Of a stretch of 64,000 nucleotides of DNA, positions 35,572 through 46,186 are shown piece after piece. Every line of letters starts with the position of its first letter. Position 1 is the first letter of the stretch. Location: NCBI GenBank assembly GCA_016711225.1, contig JADJTK010000052.1, positions 496,001 to 560,000 on the forward strand, read 5' to 3'. The stretch comes from Opitutaceae bacterium. Lineage in GTDB: Bacteria > Verrucomicrobiota > Verrucomicrobiia > Opitutales > Opitutaceae. The notes below the pieces were generated by a model. That model saw only the letters and a list, made by a program, of their open reading frames with translations, was not told the origin of the DNA and searched no databases. A program made the translations under genes and the position numbers.

Positions 35572-37386
35572 TCAGTGTTTGGCCTCGGTGCGAGTCAGCC
35601 GGTAGAGCCGCGCTCCATGATAGGGGACGACCGGGGCGAAGCGACCGGATTGCTCACCAAGATCGGTCTTCGTCCACAGGTCGCGGACGCTCACGGGGGC
35701 CGGCCCGGTGAGGGCGGCGAGGTCGACCTCGACCGGCAGGCCGGGGCCCTGGTCGGTGTTCGCCTTCGTGCCTATGACCGTGAGGAAACGTACGCTGCCA
35801 GGCACCTCCTGTGCCTGCTGCGCGGTGACGGTGGCCGTCGCCTGGAAGCGCACCGCGCCGGCGGGTACCGCGTATTCGATTACTGCCGAGGCTTGCGCAC
35901 TTATTCCCGGGAAACGTTCGCCCTCGTCCTTGCGGACTGCGGCGCTGTCCCATTGCGCGTCGGCCTGCGTCCAGGCGGTGTCGGTGAGCGGGCGTTCGGT
36001 GCCGTCCGCCATCACCCAGCGCGGAGCGAGCCACTGCACTGGGACGAAGCCGTCGAATTCGCCCACCGGCTCGGCGACCAGGAAGAGAGCTTGTCCGTCG
36101 CCGACGGGGATGTCGATGGCGCTCACCGCGCCGGAACCGCTGCGCAGGGCGGTGGACTGGTGGCGGGCATTCTCAGGGTGCAGCCGCACCCGGTCGCGGG
36201 CGTTGAAGAGCGCCATGTAGATGTCGCCATTGGCCGGATCCGTGGCGGTCCAGGCGATGAGGCCGTCGTGATCGAAAAGTGGCCGGTTGTCGGTGCTATG
36301 CTGGTTGACGGCGAGCACCTCGCCGTTGGTGAGCAACGCGAGGGTGAAAGGATCGGTCTTGGTCAGGTCGCCGCCGTGCATGAGCGGCGAGCGGGCGATC
36401 GACCAGAGCGTCATCAGCGTGAACTGCTCGTCAGGGGTGAAGCGGGTCGTGCGGGTGCCGAGGACCAAGCTGCCCAGCGGCAGCATGTCGGCGTCGGGCC
36501 AGGCGCCGGAGCAGCGGTGTGGGTTCCAGCGGGCGAGGCGGGCGAACTGTTCGCGCAGCGCCTGCCAGCGGTCCCAGAAATCGTCGCTGATGCGCCAAAG
36601 GTTGGCGTGGTTCACCACGTGGTCGGCGGCGCGGATGTCGGTAGCGCCGGGCGAGAGGCTGAGCAGCATTGGCCGGCCGGTGCGGTCGATGGCGCGGCGG
36701 ATCGCCTCGATCTCGGGTTGGTTCTGGAAATAGGGCCGGCTGAGGTCGTCGACCTTCACGTAGTCGACGCCCCACTCGGCGAGCAGGGCGAAGACGGAAT
36801 CGTAGTATTCCTGCGCCCCGGGCTTGGATAGGTCGACCCCGTACATGTCCGGGTTCCATGGGCACACATGCACCTTGTCGGCGATCTCCGCCGCAGTGTG
36901 GTCGGTGCCGAGGATGGGCAGGTTGCGCTCGACTGCCTGCCGGGGGATGCCGCGCATGAGATGCACGCCGAACTTGAGTCCGAGACCGTGGACGTAGCCG
37001 GCCAGCTCGGAGAAGCCGCGATCACCGGCCGAGGAGGGGAAGCGATTGGTCGCCGGTTGCAGTCGGCCGTAGCCGTCCATCATGAGCACCGCGTCCTTGC
37101 GGTATCCGTGGTCCTTGGCACCGGGTTCGTACCATTGGATGTCGACCACGATGTACTGCCAGCCGTGCGCCTTGAGGTGGGCCGCCATGTAGTCGGCCTG
37201 CGCTTTGGTCTGCGCCTCGGTCACCGTGGTGGCGAAACAATCCCAGCTGTTCCAGCCCATCGGGGGTGTCGGTGCCCAAGTGCGGAAAGCGGTCGTCGGA
37301 ACGGCGGCCGAAGAGAGGCCCGCCATGCCGGCGAACGCGGCAACGGGCATGAGGGAGCGGAGCGGCCGGGGCAGGTGGGAGAGCAT
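35572..37386 (-). CDS. GH27 alpha-galactosidase family enzyme with C-terminal sandwich domain
   Basis: 604 residues, larger than the first GH27. An N-terminal hydrophobic segment (SLMPVAAFAGMAGLSSA) is a signal peptide. The barrel starts PPMGWNSWDCF; the nucleophile Asp is in DYVKVDDLS and the acid/base is probably the second Asp in RISDDFWDRW. After the usual beta-sandwich domain, the last 150 residues (ERFPGISAQASAVIEYAVP and onward) look like an NPCBM-type carbohydrate-binding domain. Relatives of this long type include beta-L-arabinopyranosidases as well as alpha-galactosidases. It follows the GH51 gene in the same direction after 113 bp and is probably co-expressed. Confidence 0.87.
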   Translation of the reverse strand: MLSHLPRPLRSLMPVAAFAGMAGLSSAAVPTTAFRTWAPTPPMGWNSWDCFATTVTEAQTKAQADYMAAHLKAHGWQYIVVDIQWYEPGAKDHGYRKDAVLMMDGYGRLQPATNRFPSSAGDRGFSELAGYVHGLGLKFGVHLMRGIPRQAVERNLPILGTDHTAAEIADKVHVCPWNPDMYGVDLSKPGAQEYYDSVFALLAEWGVDYVKVDDLSRPYFQNQPEIEAIRRAIDRTGRPMLLSLSPGATDIRAADHVVNHANLWRISDDFWDRWQALREQFARLARWNPHRCSGAWPDADMLPLGSLVLGTRTTRFTPDEQFTLMTLWSIARSPLMHGGDLTKTDPFTLALLTNGEVLAVNQHSTDNRPLFDHDGLIAWTATDPANGDIYMALFNARDRVRLHPENARHQSTALRSGSGAVSAIDIPVGDGQALFLVAEPVGEFDGFVPVQWLAPRWVMADGTERPLTDTAWTQADAQWDSAAVRKDEGERFPGISAQASAVIEYAVPAGAVRFQATATVTAQQAQEVPGSVRFLTVIGTKANTDQGPGLPVEVDLAALTGPAPVSVRDLWTKTDLGEQSGRFAPVVPYHGARLYRLTRTEAKH

Positions 37387-37499
37387 GGGGCGCGGAACGG
37401 TTGGGGTGGCGGCGCTGGAGGCCCGCGCGCCGCGAGCAGGCTGCAGCGGCGGCCGGCCGGAGACAAGCGTCCGGCTCGGCCGCGACTACGCGAATCTTG

Positions 37500-39059
37500 T
37501 CACTTCAGCTCGAGCACGACGACGGACTTCGCCGGGAGCGTCACGGTGAGCTTGCCGTCAGCGACGGTGGCGCCGGTGAAGGCGGCGGGCTGGACGGCGT
37601 GCGGCGCGGCGAAGGTGTTGTGCGAATCCATGGCCGGGGCGGTGAGGATGCGGCCGGTGGCGCCCTTGGCCGTGAGGCCGACGAGCGTGGCGGAGACGGT
37701 GGCAGACTCGGTTGGCAGCACGTTCACCAGCGCGACGTAGACCTTGCCGTCGGTGGCGAGGGCGGCGGTGGCGCTGACAGCGGGAATCTTCTCCTTGCCG
37801 AAGGCGTAGTCAGGGGTGACCAGCTTGATCGGCAGCACCGTTGCGTCCTGGAACGGTTTGTACATTTCGAAGGCGTGGTACGTGGGCGTGAGGATCATCT
37901 TCTCCTTGTCGGTGAGGATCATCGCCTGGAGCACGTTGATGATCTGCGCGATGTTGGCCATGGTCACGCGGTCGGCGTGGTCGTGGAAGATGTGGAAGTT
38001 GAGCGCGGCCAGGAGGGCGTCGCGGATGGTGTTCTGCTGGTAGAGGAAACCGGGGTTGGAGCCGGGCTCGACGTCGGTCCAGATGCCCCATTCGTCGACG
38101 ACCATGCCGACCCGCTTCTCGGGATCGTACTGGTCCATGGCCGCGAGCTGCTTGGTGAGGTACTCTTCCATGCGCAGGGTGTAGCGCAGCGCGGCGAAGT
38201 AGTGGTCTTCAGCGAAGCCGATGGAGGCACCTTTGCTGCCCTTCCAGCTGTCGGAAGGCAGGGTGTAGTAGTGGAGGGCGAGGCCGTCCATCTGCTTGCC
38301 GGCGATCATCATCATCTTCTCGGTCCAGTCGGTGTCGCCGCCGCTGGAGCCGCAGCCGATACGCTGGATGCGGGCGGAGTCGCCGCCGTAGTTTTTGATG
38401 AAGGTGTTGTAGCGGAGGAAATTGTCGGCGCAGAACTCGGCGCGCATGTTGCCGCCGCAGCCCCAGCTCTCGTTGCCCACGGCGATGAAGGGTACGCGCC
38501 AGGGTTTGTCGCGGCCGTTGGCGCGGCGCAGGTTGGCCATGGGCGAGTCGGCGGCGGAGGTCATGTATTCAACCCACTCCTGCGCCTCCTGCACGGTGCC
38601 GCTGCCCACGTTGAGGCAGATGTAGGGAGCGATATCGAGCATCTCGCAAAGCTCGAGGAACTCGTGGGTGCCGAAGTGGTTGTTCTCCACCACGCCACCC
38701 CAGTTGGAGTTGTAGATCGAGGGGCGCTTCTCGCGCGGGCCGATACCGTCGCGCCAGTGGTATTCGTCGGCGAAGCAGCCGCCCGGCCAGCGCAGCTGCG
38801 GGACCTTGAGCTGCTTGAGGGCCGCGAGTACGTCGTTGCGGTAGCCCTTGGTGTTGGGGATGGGGGAGTCGGGGCCCACCCAGATGCCTTCGTAGATGCA
38901 ACGGCCGAGGTGTTCGGAGAACTGGCCGTAGATGTACTTGCTGATCTTCGGGCCGGGTTTCGAGGCGTCGACGATGAGTTGGGCATCGGCGGCGGAGGCG
39001 AGCGGGGCGGCCGCGGCGAGGAGAAGGGCGGCGCTGGCGAGCAGGGGTTGAAGGCGCAT
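37500..39059 (-). CDS. Secreted GH51 alpha-L-arabinofuranosidase
   Basis: 519 residues from ATG 39059, with signal peptide (LLASAALLLAAAAPLASA). The frame continues upstream but without need. The GH51 pattern is complete: SKYIYGQFSEHLGRCIYEGI, RWPGGCFADEYHW, the acid/base Glu197 in AVGNESWG and the nucleophile Glu323 in VVDEWGIW, then a C-terminal beta domain. The enzyme removes alpha-L-arabinofuranose from arabinan, arabinoxylan or arabinosylated xyloglucan. It is upstream of the second GH27 in the same direction. An open frame of 560 codons on the opposite strand is a GC shadow. Confidence 0.95.
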   Translation of the reverse strand: MRLQPLLASAALLLAAAAPLASAADAQLIVDASKPGPKISKYIYGQFSEHLGRCIYEGIWVGPDSPIPNTKGYRNDVLAALKQLKVPQLRWPGGCFADEYHWRDGIGPREKRPSIYNSNWGGVVENNHFGTHEFLELCEMLDIAPYICLNVGSGTVQEAQEWVEYMTSAADSPMANLRRANGRDKPWRVPFIAVGNESWGCGGNMRAEFCADNFLRYNTFIKNYGGDSARIQRIGCGSSGGDTDWTEKMMMIAGKQMDGLALHYYTLPSDSWKGSKGASIGFAEDHYFAALRYTLRMEEYLTKQLAAMDQYDPEKRVGMVVDEWGIWTDVEPGSNPGFLYQQNTIRDALLAALNFHIFHDHADRVTMANIAQIINVLQAMILTDKEKMILTPTYHAFEMYKPFQDATVLPIKLVTPDYAFGKEKIPAVSATAALATDGKVYVALVNVLPTESATVSATLVGLTAKGATGRILTAPAMDSHNTFAAPHAVQPAAFTGATVADGKLTVTLPAKSVVVLELK

Positions 39060-39207
39060 GGTGGGAATGAACGGGTCGGCTAGGGCGAAGACCATCCGCT
39101 GCAGACTTGACCGTCAAGCAGGGGGGCTCGGGGAGGGTGGAGGGGCCGCGGCTTCGGGCGTGCGTTTCGGCGACGGTGTGACAAAAAGGGCGGGCGTGAC
39201 CTCTGTT

Positions 39208-39816
39208 GTGCACTTCCTGCTTCGGGTGCTCTTCCCCAACTCCGCTCGTCGCTCAGGAATGGACACGGTGCTGCGCAGCCTCGCGGTGTTGGTCATTGCT
39301 GGCTGGAGCTGGCGCTATTTCACGATCTCGCTGCAGGACCTGGGCGAAGCGCCCGGGTGGATGCACGGGGTGCATCTCGTGTTCCACGAGGCCGGGCACT
39401 CGATCTCGGCGATGCTCACGAACAGCCGGGATTTTGTGGTCTTCATGGGCAGCGGATTGCAGGTGCTCTTCCCCCTGGTGGTGGCGGGCGCGTTTTATTG
39501 GAAGAACAACGACGGGGTGGGGGCGGCCCTCGGCCTGTGGTGGGCGGGCCACGCCGCGCTGGATGTGGCGCCGTACATCGCGGATGCTCGCGCCCTCGAC
39601 CTGATGCTCTTGTCTGGTGGAACCGGCAAGGAGGTGGAGGGCCACGATTGGGAGTACCTGCTCACCCAGTGGCATGCGCTTGGGCTGGATACCGTGATCG
39701 CCGAGCGCGTCGCCACCGGCGGCCGGGCGGTGATGCTGGGGGCACTGCTTTGGGCGGCGGCTAACATCGTTTACGATCGCCTGCTCCCGGTTGAGGCTGC
39801 CGACGGTGGCCTGTAG
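39208..39816 (+). CDS. Membrane protein with a HEAGH motif, possible zinc metallopeptidase
   Basis: About 202 residues if started at GTG 39208 (VHFLLRVLFPNSARRSG); ATG 39259 and GTG 39196 are alternatives. Hydrophobic segments surround the motif VFHEAGHSI, an HExxH-like zinc site as in M50-type membrane peptidases, though the third ligand is not obvious. The segments AVLVIAGWSWRYF, LQVLFPLVVAGAFYW and AVMLGALLWAAANIVY look membrane-embedded. I do not recognise a named family. It is divergent from the GH51 gene by 148 bp. Confidence 0.6.
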   Translation: MHFLLRVLFPNSARRSGMDTVLRSLAVLVIAGWSWRYFTISLQDLGEAPGWMHGVHLVFHEAGHSISAMLTNSRDFVVFMGSGLQVLFPLVVAGAFYWKNNDGVGAALGLWWAGHAALDVAPYIADARALDLMLLSGGTGKEVEGHDWEYLLTQWHALGLDTVIAERVATGGRAVMLGALLWAAANIVYDRLLPVEAADGGL

Positions 39817-39932
39817 GGGGCGGCGGCGGAAGGGGCGGAATCGAGGACTGAGAGCATGGGGGCAGATTGGGCTTCTACTCGCCTTTCCCTCGCTGGGGCT
39901 TGTGTAGGGATGCGGATTTCGGGCCGGTCCAC

Positions 39933-39957
39933 GGGCCACCTCGACGCGGTGGCCCAC
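39933..39957. repeat. REP-like hairpin, family C, second copy
   Basis: GGGCCACC, spacer TCGACGC and GGTGGCCCAC repeat the hairpin at 2984-3008 with only two base changes, in the intergenic region between the HEAGH gene and the convergent gene at 40032. Confidence 0.65.
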
Positions 39958-40031
39958 AGGAATAGGGGCCTAGCGTGGAGTGAACCGGAGGATGCCGATC
40001 CCGCGAGGCCCCTATCTTTGGGAGTCGGCTC

Positions 40032-41084
40032 TCATTTCGCCACGCGGATGATCTTCGGGTCGGTCTTGATGAGCTGGAGGACCTGCCCCTCGCTCTTTTT
40101 CATCAACGCATAGGTGCGCCCGATCGTGTTGTTGGCGTAGTCCTGCCGGTGCTCGGCCGCTGTGTTGCTCGCAGTGCCGATTTCGTGGGCATCGGTCACA
40201 GACTGGGCGAAGTCGGCCCCGTAGGTGCGGGCCAGCCAGTAGCTCCAGAGTACATGGCGGGTGAAATCCTCTCCGTAGGCGCGTTCGGTGCGCGAGAGGC
40301 GTAGGGCGACACGCTCGGCGTATTCCTTGATCCGGAGCAGCAGTAGTGCGCGCTGGGGATGGTCGCACAGGATCTGCTGCTCGGCGGCGGTGAGGGGGCG
40401 GGGGTAGCGGCGGGAGAGCTCGGCGATGTCGGATGCGTTGAAGCGCAGCCAGGTGGCACCGTCGCGCCGTACGGACTCCAGGCGTACGGCGAGCGGGCGG
40501 TTCTTGAGTTTGAAATGCAGCCGGGCCCCGAGGCTGAGGTTGCGTGCAGTGTGGCCGTCGCGGGCCAGCGACTGGAGATCGGTCGCGAGGGCGGCCAGGG
40601 TGGAGCGCAAGTCGGTGTCGACGGCGAGGGCGGCGATGGTGAGGAAGCCGGCGTCGATCCGCTCGATGGCGACGCCGTATTCGTCACCGGCGAAGGGCAG
40701 GTCGGCGGCCGCGGGCGGCACGAAGGCGGTGTCGAGATGAATGCCCTCGACGGCGAGGTCGGCGGTGAGGGGGGCCCAGTCGGTGAAGCGGAGGTGCAGC
40801 GCGGCCACCTGGACGGGCAACGTATCCGGAGTGGGCTTGGCAGCGGTGGATGGCGGCACCAGGTCGACGCGCCACGCTTCCCAACTCAGGTGGGCGGGAG
40901 GGCGCACGGCGGCCTGGTTGAACTCGCAGCGCGCCAGGCGCAGGCCGGTGCGCTCGAGGGTTGCGACCAGGCGGGGCAATGCCGCGCGTGTGCCCACCCC
41001 CAGCAGCCATCCGCCGGCAAGATAGACTCCGGCGATGACGAGCAGCAGGAGCAGCAGCAGGGAGAGGAACAGTTTCTTCAGCAC
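40032..41084 (-). CDS. Membrane-anchored protein of unknown function
   Basis: 350 residues if started at GTG 41084 (VLKKLFLSLLLLLLLVIAG); a GTG at 41141 would add 19 residues. One N-terminal anchor is followed by a periplasmic region of mixed alpha/beta character with motifs such as VAALHLRFTDWAPLTADLAV and IERIDAGFLTIAALAVD, loosely like AsmA-type repeats. The helical C-terminal half contains LSRRYPRPLTAAEQQIL and ends TDPKIIRVAK. I recognise no family. It is divergent from the histidine kinase gene. Confidence 0.6.
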   Translation of the reverse strand: MLKKLFLSLLLLLLLVIAGVYLAGGWLLGVGTRAALPRLVATLERTGLRLARCEFNQAAVRPPAHLSWEAWRVDLVPPSTAAKPTPDTLPVQVAALHLRFTDWAPLTADLAVEGIHLDTAFVPPAAADLPFAGDEYGVAIERIDAGFLTIAALAVDTDLRSTLAALATDLQSLARDGHTARNLSLGARLHFKLKNRPLAVRLESVRRDGATWLRFNASDIAELSRRYPRPLTAAEQQILCDHPQRALLLLRIKEYAERVALRLSRTERAYGEDFTRHVLWSYWLARTYGADFAQSVTDAHEIGTASNTAAEHRQDYANNTIGRTYALMKKSEGQVLQLIKTDPKIIRVAK

Positions 41085-41453
41085 GCGGGGCCAATCGAGG
41101 CCCTGGCGCCGGGGTTGGCAAGCGCCGGGGTAGGTGGACACCCCCTTCGGCGGGCAAGCGCTGAGGTAGGGCGGTAGGGCGACGTCTCCCGGGGGAGTGC
41201 CCTATTTGCGGGCGGCGGGCGAAAGTTTGCTCCGCCGCCGCCGATTGCTGAGGAACCAACCGCAACCGTTCGTCGCTCGGAATCCACTTTTTGCGGCCCA
41301 GCTGGATCAATCGGCCTTCAAACCATATTTCCTGTGCTTCCCCTCTCCCGCGCCACCTTGCACGGTGCTTCCCACGATCCGCTTGCCGGCGGCGACCTGC
41401 CGCATGGTCCGGTACCGGGGCCGACCGGGGCCGCGGGTGAGCGCGGAGACCTG

Positions 41454-42338
41454 ATGCCGCTGCGCGCACAGGCCGCACCCCGACCTGTCGAGTCGGACGA
41501 GCTGGCCCTCGAGCCGCCCCGTGAGGCGATGCCGGTGGATGGCGTGCAGGCAGCCCGGCAGGTGGCCGAGGCCGACCGCCTCAGACGCGACCGGCATCGC
41601 CAGGAGGCGCAGCGGCTGGAGAGCCTGGGCGCCTTGGCCGGGGGGCTGGCTCACCAATTCAACAATCTCCTCACCGTCATCGCCGGCCATGCCGGGCTGG
41701 CGGCCGCGGATGCCGCTCCCGGGTCGAACCAGGCGCATTCGCTGGCGGAGGTGCGCGCCGCGGCGCAACGGGCCGCCGTGCTTTGTCGGCAAATGCTGGA
41801 TGCCGCGGGGCATTCGGTGGCCGCGCGCCGCCCGCTGCATCTGGAAACGTTGTGCGAGGACGCGCTGGCGCGTGCGCGCGCCGCGGCCGGGGCGCGTTGC
41901 CGCATCGAATATCTGCCCGCCCTGCTGCCGTTGCCCCAGGTGCGCGGCGTGCCGGCGCAATTGCACCAGGCACTCTCCACAGTGCTCCAGAACGCCTTCG
42001 AAGCGGTTGGCGAGGGGGCCGGCCTGGTGCGCATCGCGCTTCATGATCAGCTGCTCGATGCGGTGCAGGCGGCCGCCCTCGCGACGCCGTTGCGCCCGGG
42101 AAGACATGTGTGTGTGGAGGTTTGTGACGACGGAGTGGGCATCCCGGCCGACAAGCTGGGGCGAATCTTCGAACCGTTCTTCAGCACCAAGGGGCTGGGG
42201 CGCGGGCTGGGACTGGCGGCTGCGGCGGGAATCCTGCGGGCCCACGGGGGGGCGATCGGCGTCGAGAGCCGTGAGGGCGCCGGTTCGACGTTCCGGATCT
42301 ATTTGCCCGCGTTGGAGGCTTCTGCGGCGGGCAACTGA
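41454..42338 (+). CDS. Soluble orphan sensor histidine kinase
   Basis: 294 residues from ATG 41454, preceded by GGAG at about 41440; the frame is open to GTG 41334 but that extension is Pro/Gly-rich and unlike a domain. A short coiled N-terminus leads to the phosphorylation helix GGLAHQFNNLL, characteristic of kinases with an H-x-FNNLL box, and then an HATPase_c domain (N-box VLQNAFEAVGEG, G1 CDDGVGIP, G2 GLGRGLGLAAAAGILRAHGG). There is no input domain, membrane segment or receiver, and no response regulator adjacent, so its signal and partner are unknown. Confidence 0.82.
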   Translation: MPLRAQAAPRPVESDELALEPPREAMPVDGVQAARQVAEADRLRRDRHRQEAQRLESLGALAGGLAHQFNNLLTVIAGHAGLAAADAAPGSNQAHSLAEVRAAAQRAAVLCRQMLDAAGHSVAARRPLHLETLCEDALARARAAAGARCRIEYLPALLPLPQVRGVPAQLHQALSTVLQNAFEAVGEGAGLVRIALHDQLLDAVQAAALATPLRPGRHVCVEVCDDGVGIPADKLGRIFEPFFSTKGLGRGLGLAAAAGILRAHGGAIGVESREGAGSTFRIYLPALEASAAGN

Positions 42339-42493
42339 GGAGGCTTTGCCGGACGTAGAACCTTTGGCGCCTGGCGGCGCTCGAGGAAGGGAGGGGCAGA
42401 GGGCTCACCGGCGAACCCCGAACCCGCCCGGATAATGCGCTGTGCGCAGCGCGGCCTTGCCTGCTGGCGGCATGTCCGATTTATCCGCCAATC

Positions 42494-43720
42494 GTGAAAC
42501 CACGCAAAGTTGCCATTCTCACCGCGGGCGGTCTCGCCCCTTGCCTCAGCTCCGCCATTGGCGGCCTCATCGAGCGCTACACCGAGATCGCGCCGGAGAT
42601 CGAAATCATCGCCTATCGCAGCGGCTACAAGGGCTTGCTGTTGGGCGACAGCTACAAGGTCACCCCCGAGGTGCGCGCCAACGCCCATGTGCTCCACCGC
42701 TTCGGCGGCAGCCCCATCGGCAACAGCCGAGTGAAGCTCACCAACGTGAAGGACTGCGTGAAACGCGGTCTGGTGAAGGAAGGCCAGGACCCGCAGAAGG
42801 TCGCCGCCGACCAGCTCATCAAGGACGGCGTGGACATTCTCCACACCATCGGTGGAGACGATACCAACACCGCCGCGGCCGATCTCGCCGCCTTCCTCGC
42901 GAAGAACAACTACGCCCTCACCGTCATCGGCCTGCCCAAGACCATCGACAACGACGTCTTCCCGATCCGCCAGTCGTTGGGCGCTTGGACGGCCGCCGAG
43001 CAGGGCGCGCGCTATTTCCAGAACGTCGTCGCCGAGCAGGGCGCCAATCCGCGCATGCTCATCGTGCACGAGGTGATGGGCCGCAGCTGCGGCTGGCTCA
43101 CCGGCGCCACCGCGCAGGCGTATCGCAAGATTCTCAACACGCAGGAGTTCGTGCCCGGCCTCGGCCTCACCAAGGGCAGCCTCGACGTGCATGCCGTCTT
43201 CATTCCCGAGATGCAGATCGATCTCGCCGCCGAGGCCAAGCGCCTGAAGGCCGTCATGGATGCCGGCGACAACGTGAACATCTTCATCTCCGAGGGCGCG
43301 GGCGTGGAGGAGATCGTCGCCGAGATGCAGGCCAAGGGCCTGGAGGTGCCGCGCGACGCCTTCGGTCACGTGAAACTGGATGCCGTGAATCCCGGCAAGT
43401 GGTTTGCCGAGCAGTTCGCCAAGGTGCTCGGCGCCGAGAAGACGCTGGTGCAGAAGAGCGGCTATTTCGCCCGCGCCGCCGCCGCCAACGCCGACGACCT
43501 GCGCCTGATCAAGAGCTGCACCGATCTCGCCGTCGAATGCGCCATGCGCCGCGAGGGCGGCGTGATCGGCCACGACGAGGACAAGGGCAACGTGCTGCGC
43601 GCGATCGAATTCCCCCGGATCAAGGGTGGCAAAGCGTTCGACATCGACACGCCGTGGTTCGGCGAACTGTTGGCCGCCATTGGCCAGACCAAGGGTCCCA
43701 AGGCCCACGTGAAACACTGA
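42494..43720 (+). CDS. pfp: Pyrophosphate-dependent 6-phosphofructokinase
   Basis: 408 residues from GTG 42494. GGDDTN at 120-125 has Asp where ATP-dependent enzymes have Gly, and PKTIDND at 148-154 has Lys where they have Gly; both mark PPi use. EVMGRSCGWLT and the long C-terminal part fit the same class. The enzyme interconverts fructose 6-phosphate and fructose 1,6-bisphosphate with PPi/Pi, saving ATP and running in both directions. It stands alone, closed by hairpins at 43721 and 43831. Confidence 0.92.
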   Translation: MKPRKVAILTAGGLAPCLSSAIGGLIERYTEIAPEIEIIAYRSGYKGLLLGDSYKVTPEVRANAHVLHRFGGSPIGNSRVKLTNVKDCVKRGLVKEGQDPQKVAADQLIKDGVDILHTIGGDDTNTAAADLAAFLAKNNYALTVIGLPKTIDNDVFPIRQSLGAWTAAEQGARYFQNVVAEQGANPRMLIVHEVMGRSCGWLTGATAQAYRKILNTQEFVPGLGLTKGSLDVHAVFIPEMQIDLAAEAKRLKAVMDAGDNVNIFISEGAGVEEIVAEMQAKGLEVPRDAFGHVKLDAVNPGKWFAEQFAKVLGAEKTLVQKSGYFARAAAANADDLRLIKSCTDLAVECAMRREGGVIGHDEDKGNVLRAIEFPRIKGGKAFDIDTPWFGELLAAIGQTKGPKAHVKH

Positions 43721-44092
43721 GGATCGCCGGAGGACCGGCGATCCTTCGGGCGGCGCCACGCGTTTGTCGCAGCGACGAACGCTGCTACGCCGCCCGGTGG
43801 GTTGAAGGTGAGCGTTTTGATTTAGGACCGGCGCCGTACCCGCGAGGGGCGGCGCTTTTTCTGTCACTGGGCTGGTTCGACGGCTCTTCCTCGGTGCTGT
43901 GCGGCCCCGGGGCACGGCTTGGCGAGGCTTCGCCCGAGCCGGTTCCTCGTTTGGCGGGGCGCCGAAGGCCCCGGGCGGAATCGGGGCGGCAAGGGTAGAT
44001 GCGTTGCGGGCGGCGCCTGTTCGGCCACAGGGCGGCGGCCGCTCCACCGCCTGCAGGGAGCCTCCGCCCTCGGTGGGTGCGGCACGCAGGGG
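43721..44092. other. Intergenic region between pfp and the convergent methyltransferase gene
   Basis: 372 bp with a strong hairpin directly after the pfp stop (GGATCGCCGG at 43721-43730, CCGGCGATCC at 43735-43744) and a terminator at 43831-43861. The rest is GC-rich, with partial hairpins around 43895-43990 and no gene that I can support. Confidence 0.5.
43831..43861 (+). terminator. Probable terminator downstream of pfp
   Basis: GCGCCG (43831-43836) and CGGCGC (43850-43855) form a short stem followed by six T residues. The hairpin at 43721-43744 directly after the stop may act first. Confidence 0.6.
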
Positions 44093-44839
44093 TTAGGCAG
44101 ATCTGGCGAGGCGCCGCAGATTGTCGCACACGATCGCGGCGGCGATGGCGGCGTTGAGCGACTCGGCGTGGCCGAAGGACGGGATGGTGACGCGCTGGGT
44201 GACGCGGGCCTGCACGGCCGGCGAGAGTCCGCGGCCCTCGTTGCCGATCACCACCACGGCGGCCGGCGGCGCGGCGAGGGTGTGGATGCTCGCTCCGTCC
44301 AGGTCGCAGCCGAGCACGGGCACACCGGCGGCGGCGAGCACGGCGGGCAGGTCGACGCGGTGGATCTCGGCGCGGGCCAGTGAACCTTTGCTGGCGTTGA
44401 CGACTTTCTGCGAATACGCGTCCGCGCAGCCCTCGCCCAGCAGCACGCGGGCGCAGCCGTACCAGTCGGCGATCCGGAGGATGGTGCCGACGTTGCCCGG
44501 GTCCTGCACGGCATCCAGGGCGAGGGTGATCCCCTGTTGCAGTAGCCCCGGGGCCAACGGCGTCGGTGTGGGGCGTTGCAGGACGGCGAGTACCGACGAG
44601 GGCGAGGGCAGGTGGCTGATCTTCTCCATCTCGGCCGGGGTGACTTCGCGCATGGTCTGCCCGGGCGCCGGGGCGGTGGTCCAGTCGGCGGTGACGTAGA
44701 GCGTGCCCACGAAGCGCTGGCTGCGGAGGAACTCGCGCACGGCCTTCTCGCCCTCGACGAGGAAGACGCCGGCGTCGCGGCGGGCGCGGTCGTCGTCGCG
44801 CAGGGCCTTGAGCTGTTTGATCTCGGCGGCGGAGAGCAT
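44093..44839 (-). CDS. SpoU/TrmH-family RNA 2'-O-methyltransferase
   Basis: 248 residues. The N-terminal substrate-binding part (VFLVEGEKAVREFL) precedes the knotted SPOUT domain with all three motifs: LDAVQDPGNVGTILRIADW, VVIGNEGRGLS and IPSFGHAESLNAAIAAAI. The family methylates ribose in tRNA or 23S rRNA; relatives include RlmB and TrmH, and the target here cannot be told. It is divergent from the oxidoreductase gene. Confidence 0.9.
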   Translation of the reverse strand: MLSAAEIKQLKALRDDDRARRDAGVFLVEGEKAVREFLRSQRFVGTLYVTADWTTAPAPGQTMREVTPAEMEKISHLPSPSSVLAVLQRPTPTPLAPGLLQQGITLALDAVQDPGNVGTILRIADWYGCARVLLGEGCADAYSQKVVNASKGSLARAEIHRVDLPAVLAAAGVPVLGCDLDGASIHTLAAPPAAVVVIGNEGRGLSPAVQARVTQRVTIPSFGHAESLNAAIAAAIVCDNLRRLARSA

Positions 44840-44981
44840 CGTGCGGGGGAGCGAAGCGTTGTGGGGTGAGATTGGCGAGCCCGGGCTTGTGACGGCCCAT
44901 TGGTAGAATGGGAAATGGCTTTGGGGTGCGGCAGCGGATCGATCCTTGCGGGGCGCGGCCGGGCCGGGTCATGCTTTGGGC

Positions 44982-46016
<1,035 letters not shown>

Positions 46017-46136
46017 GGGACCGCGGCAGTCGGTGGCGCGGGTGCTGGCACGCGAATGCCCGGGTCGCGTGCGCGCACCCTTCCACAACCGGAACGGGGT
46101 TGCTCGGCCGGTGGAATCCGGTCGGCAGTCACCGAC

Positions 46137-46164
46137 AAAAAAGCCCCGCCCTTGCGGGGCGGGG
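46137..46164 (-). terminator. Terminator of the 208-residue unknown gene
   Basis: CCCCGCC (46144-46150) pairs with GGCGGGG (46158-46164), with a six-A tract (46137-46142) that reads as T on the minus strand. Confidence 0.85.
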
Positions 46165-46186
46165 TCGGGAGAACGGGGGGCGCGGG

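Noticed and set aside
37401..39083. 560-codon frame opposite the GH51 gene
   Set aside because: Val/Gly/Asp-rich shadow; the GH51 frame on the other strand has a signal peptide and both catalytic Glu residues.
41334..41453. Extended N-terminus of the orphan histidine kinase from GTG 41334
   Set aside because: The extension is Pro/Gly-rich without domain character, and ATG 41454 has a well-placed GGAG.
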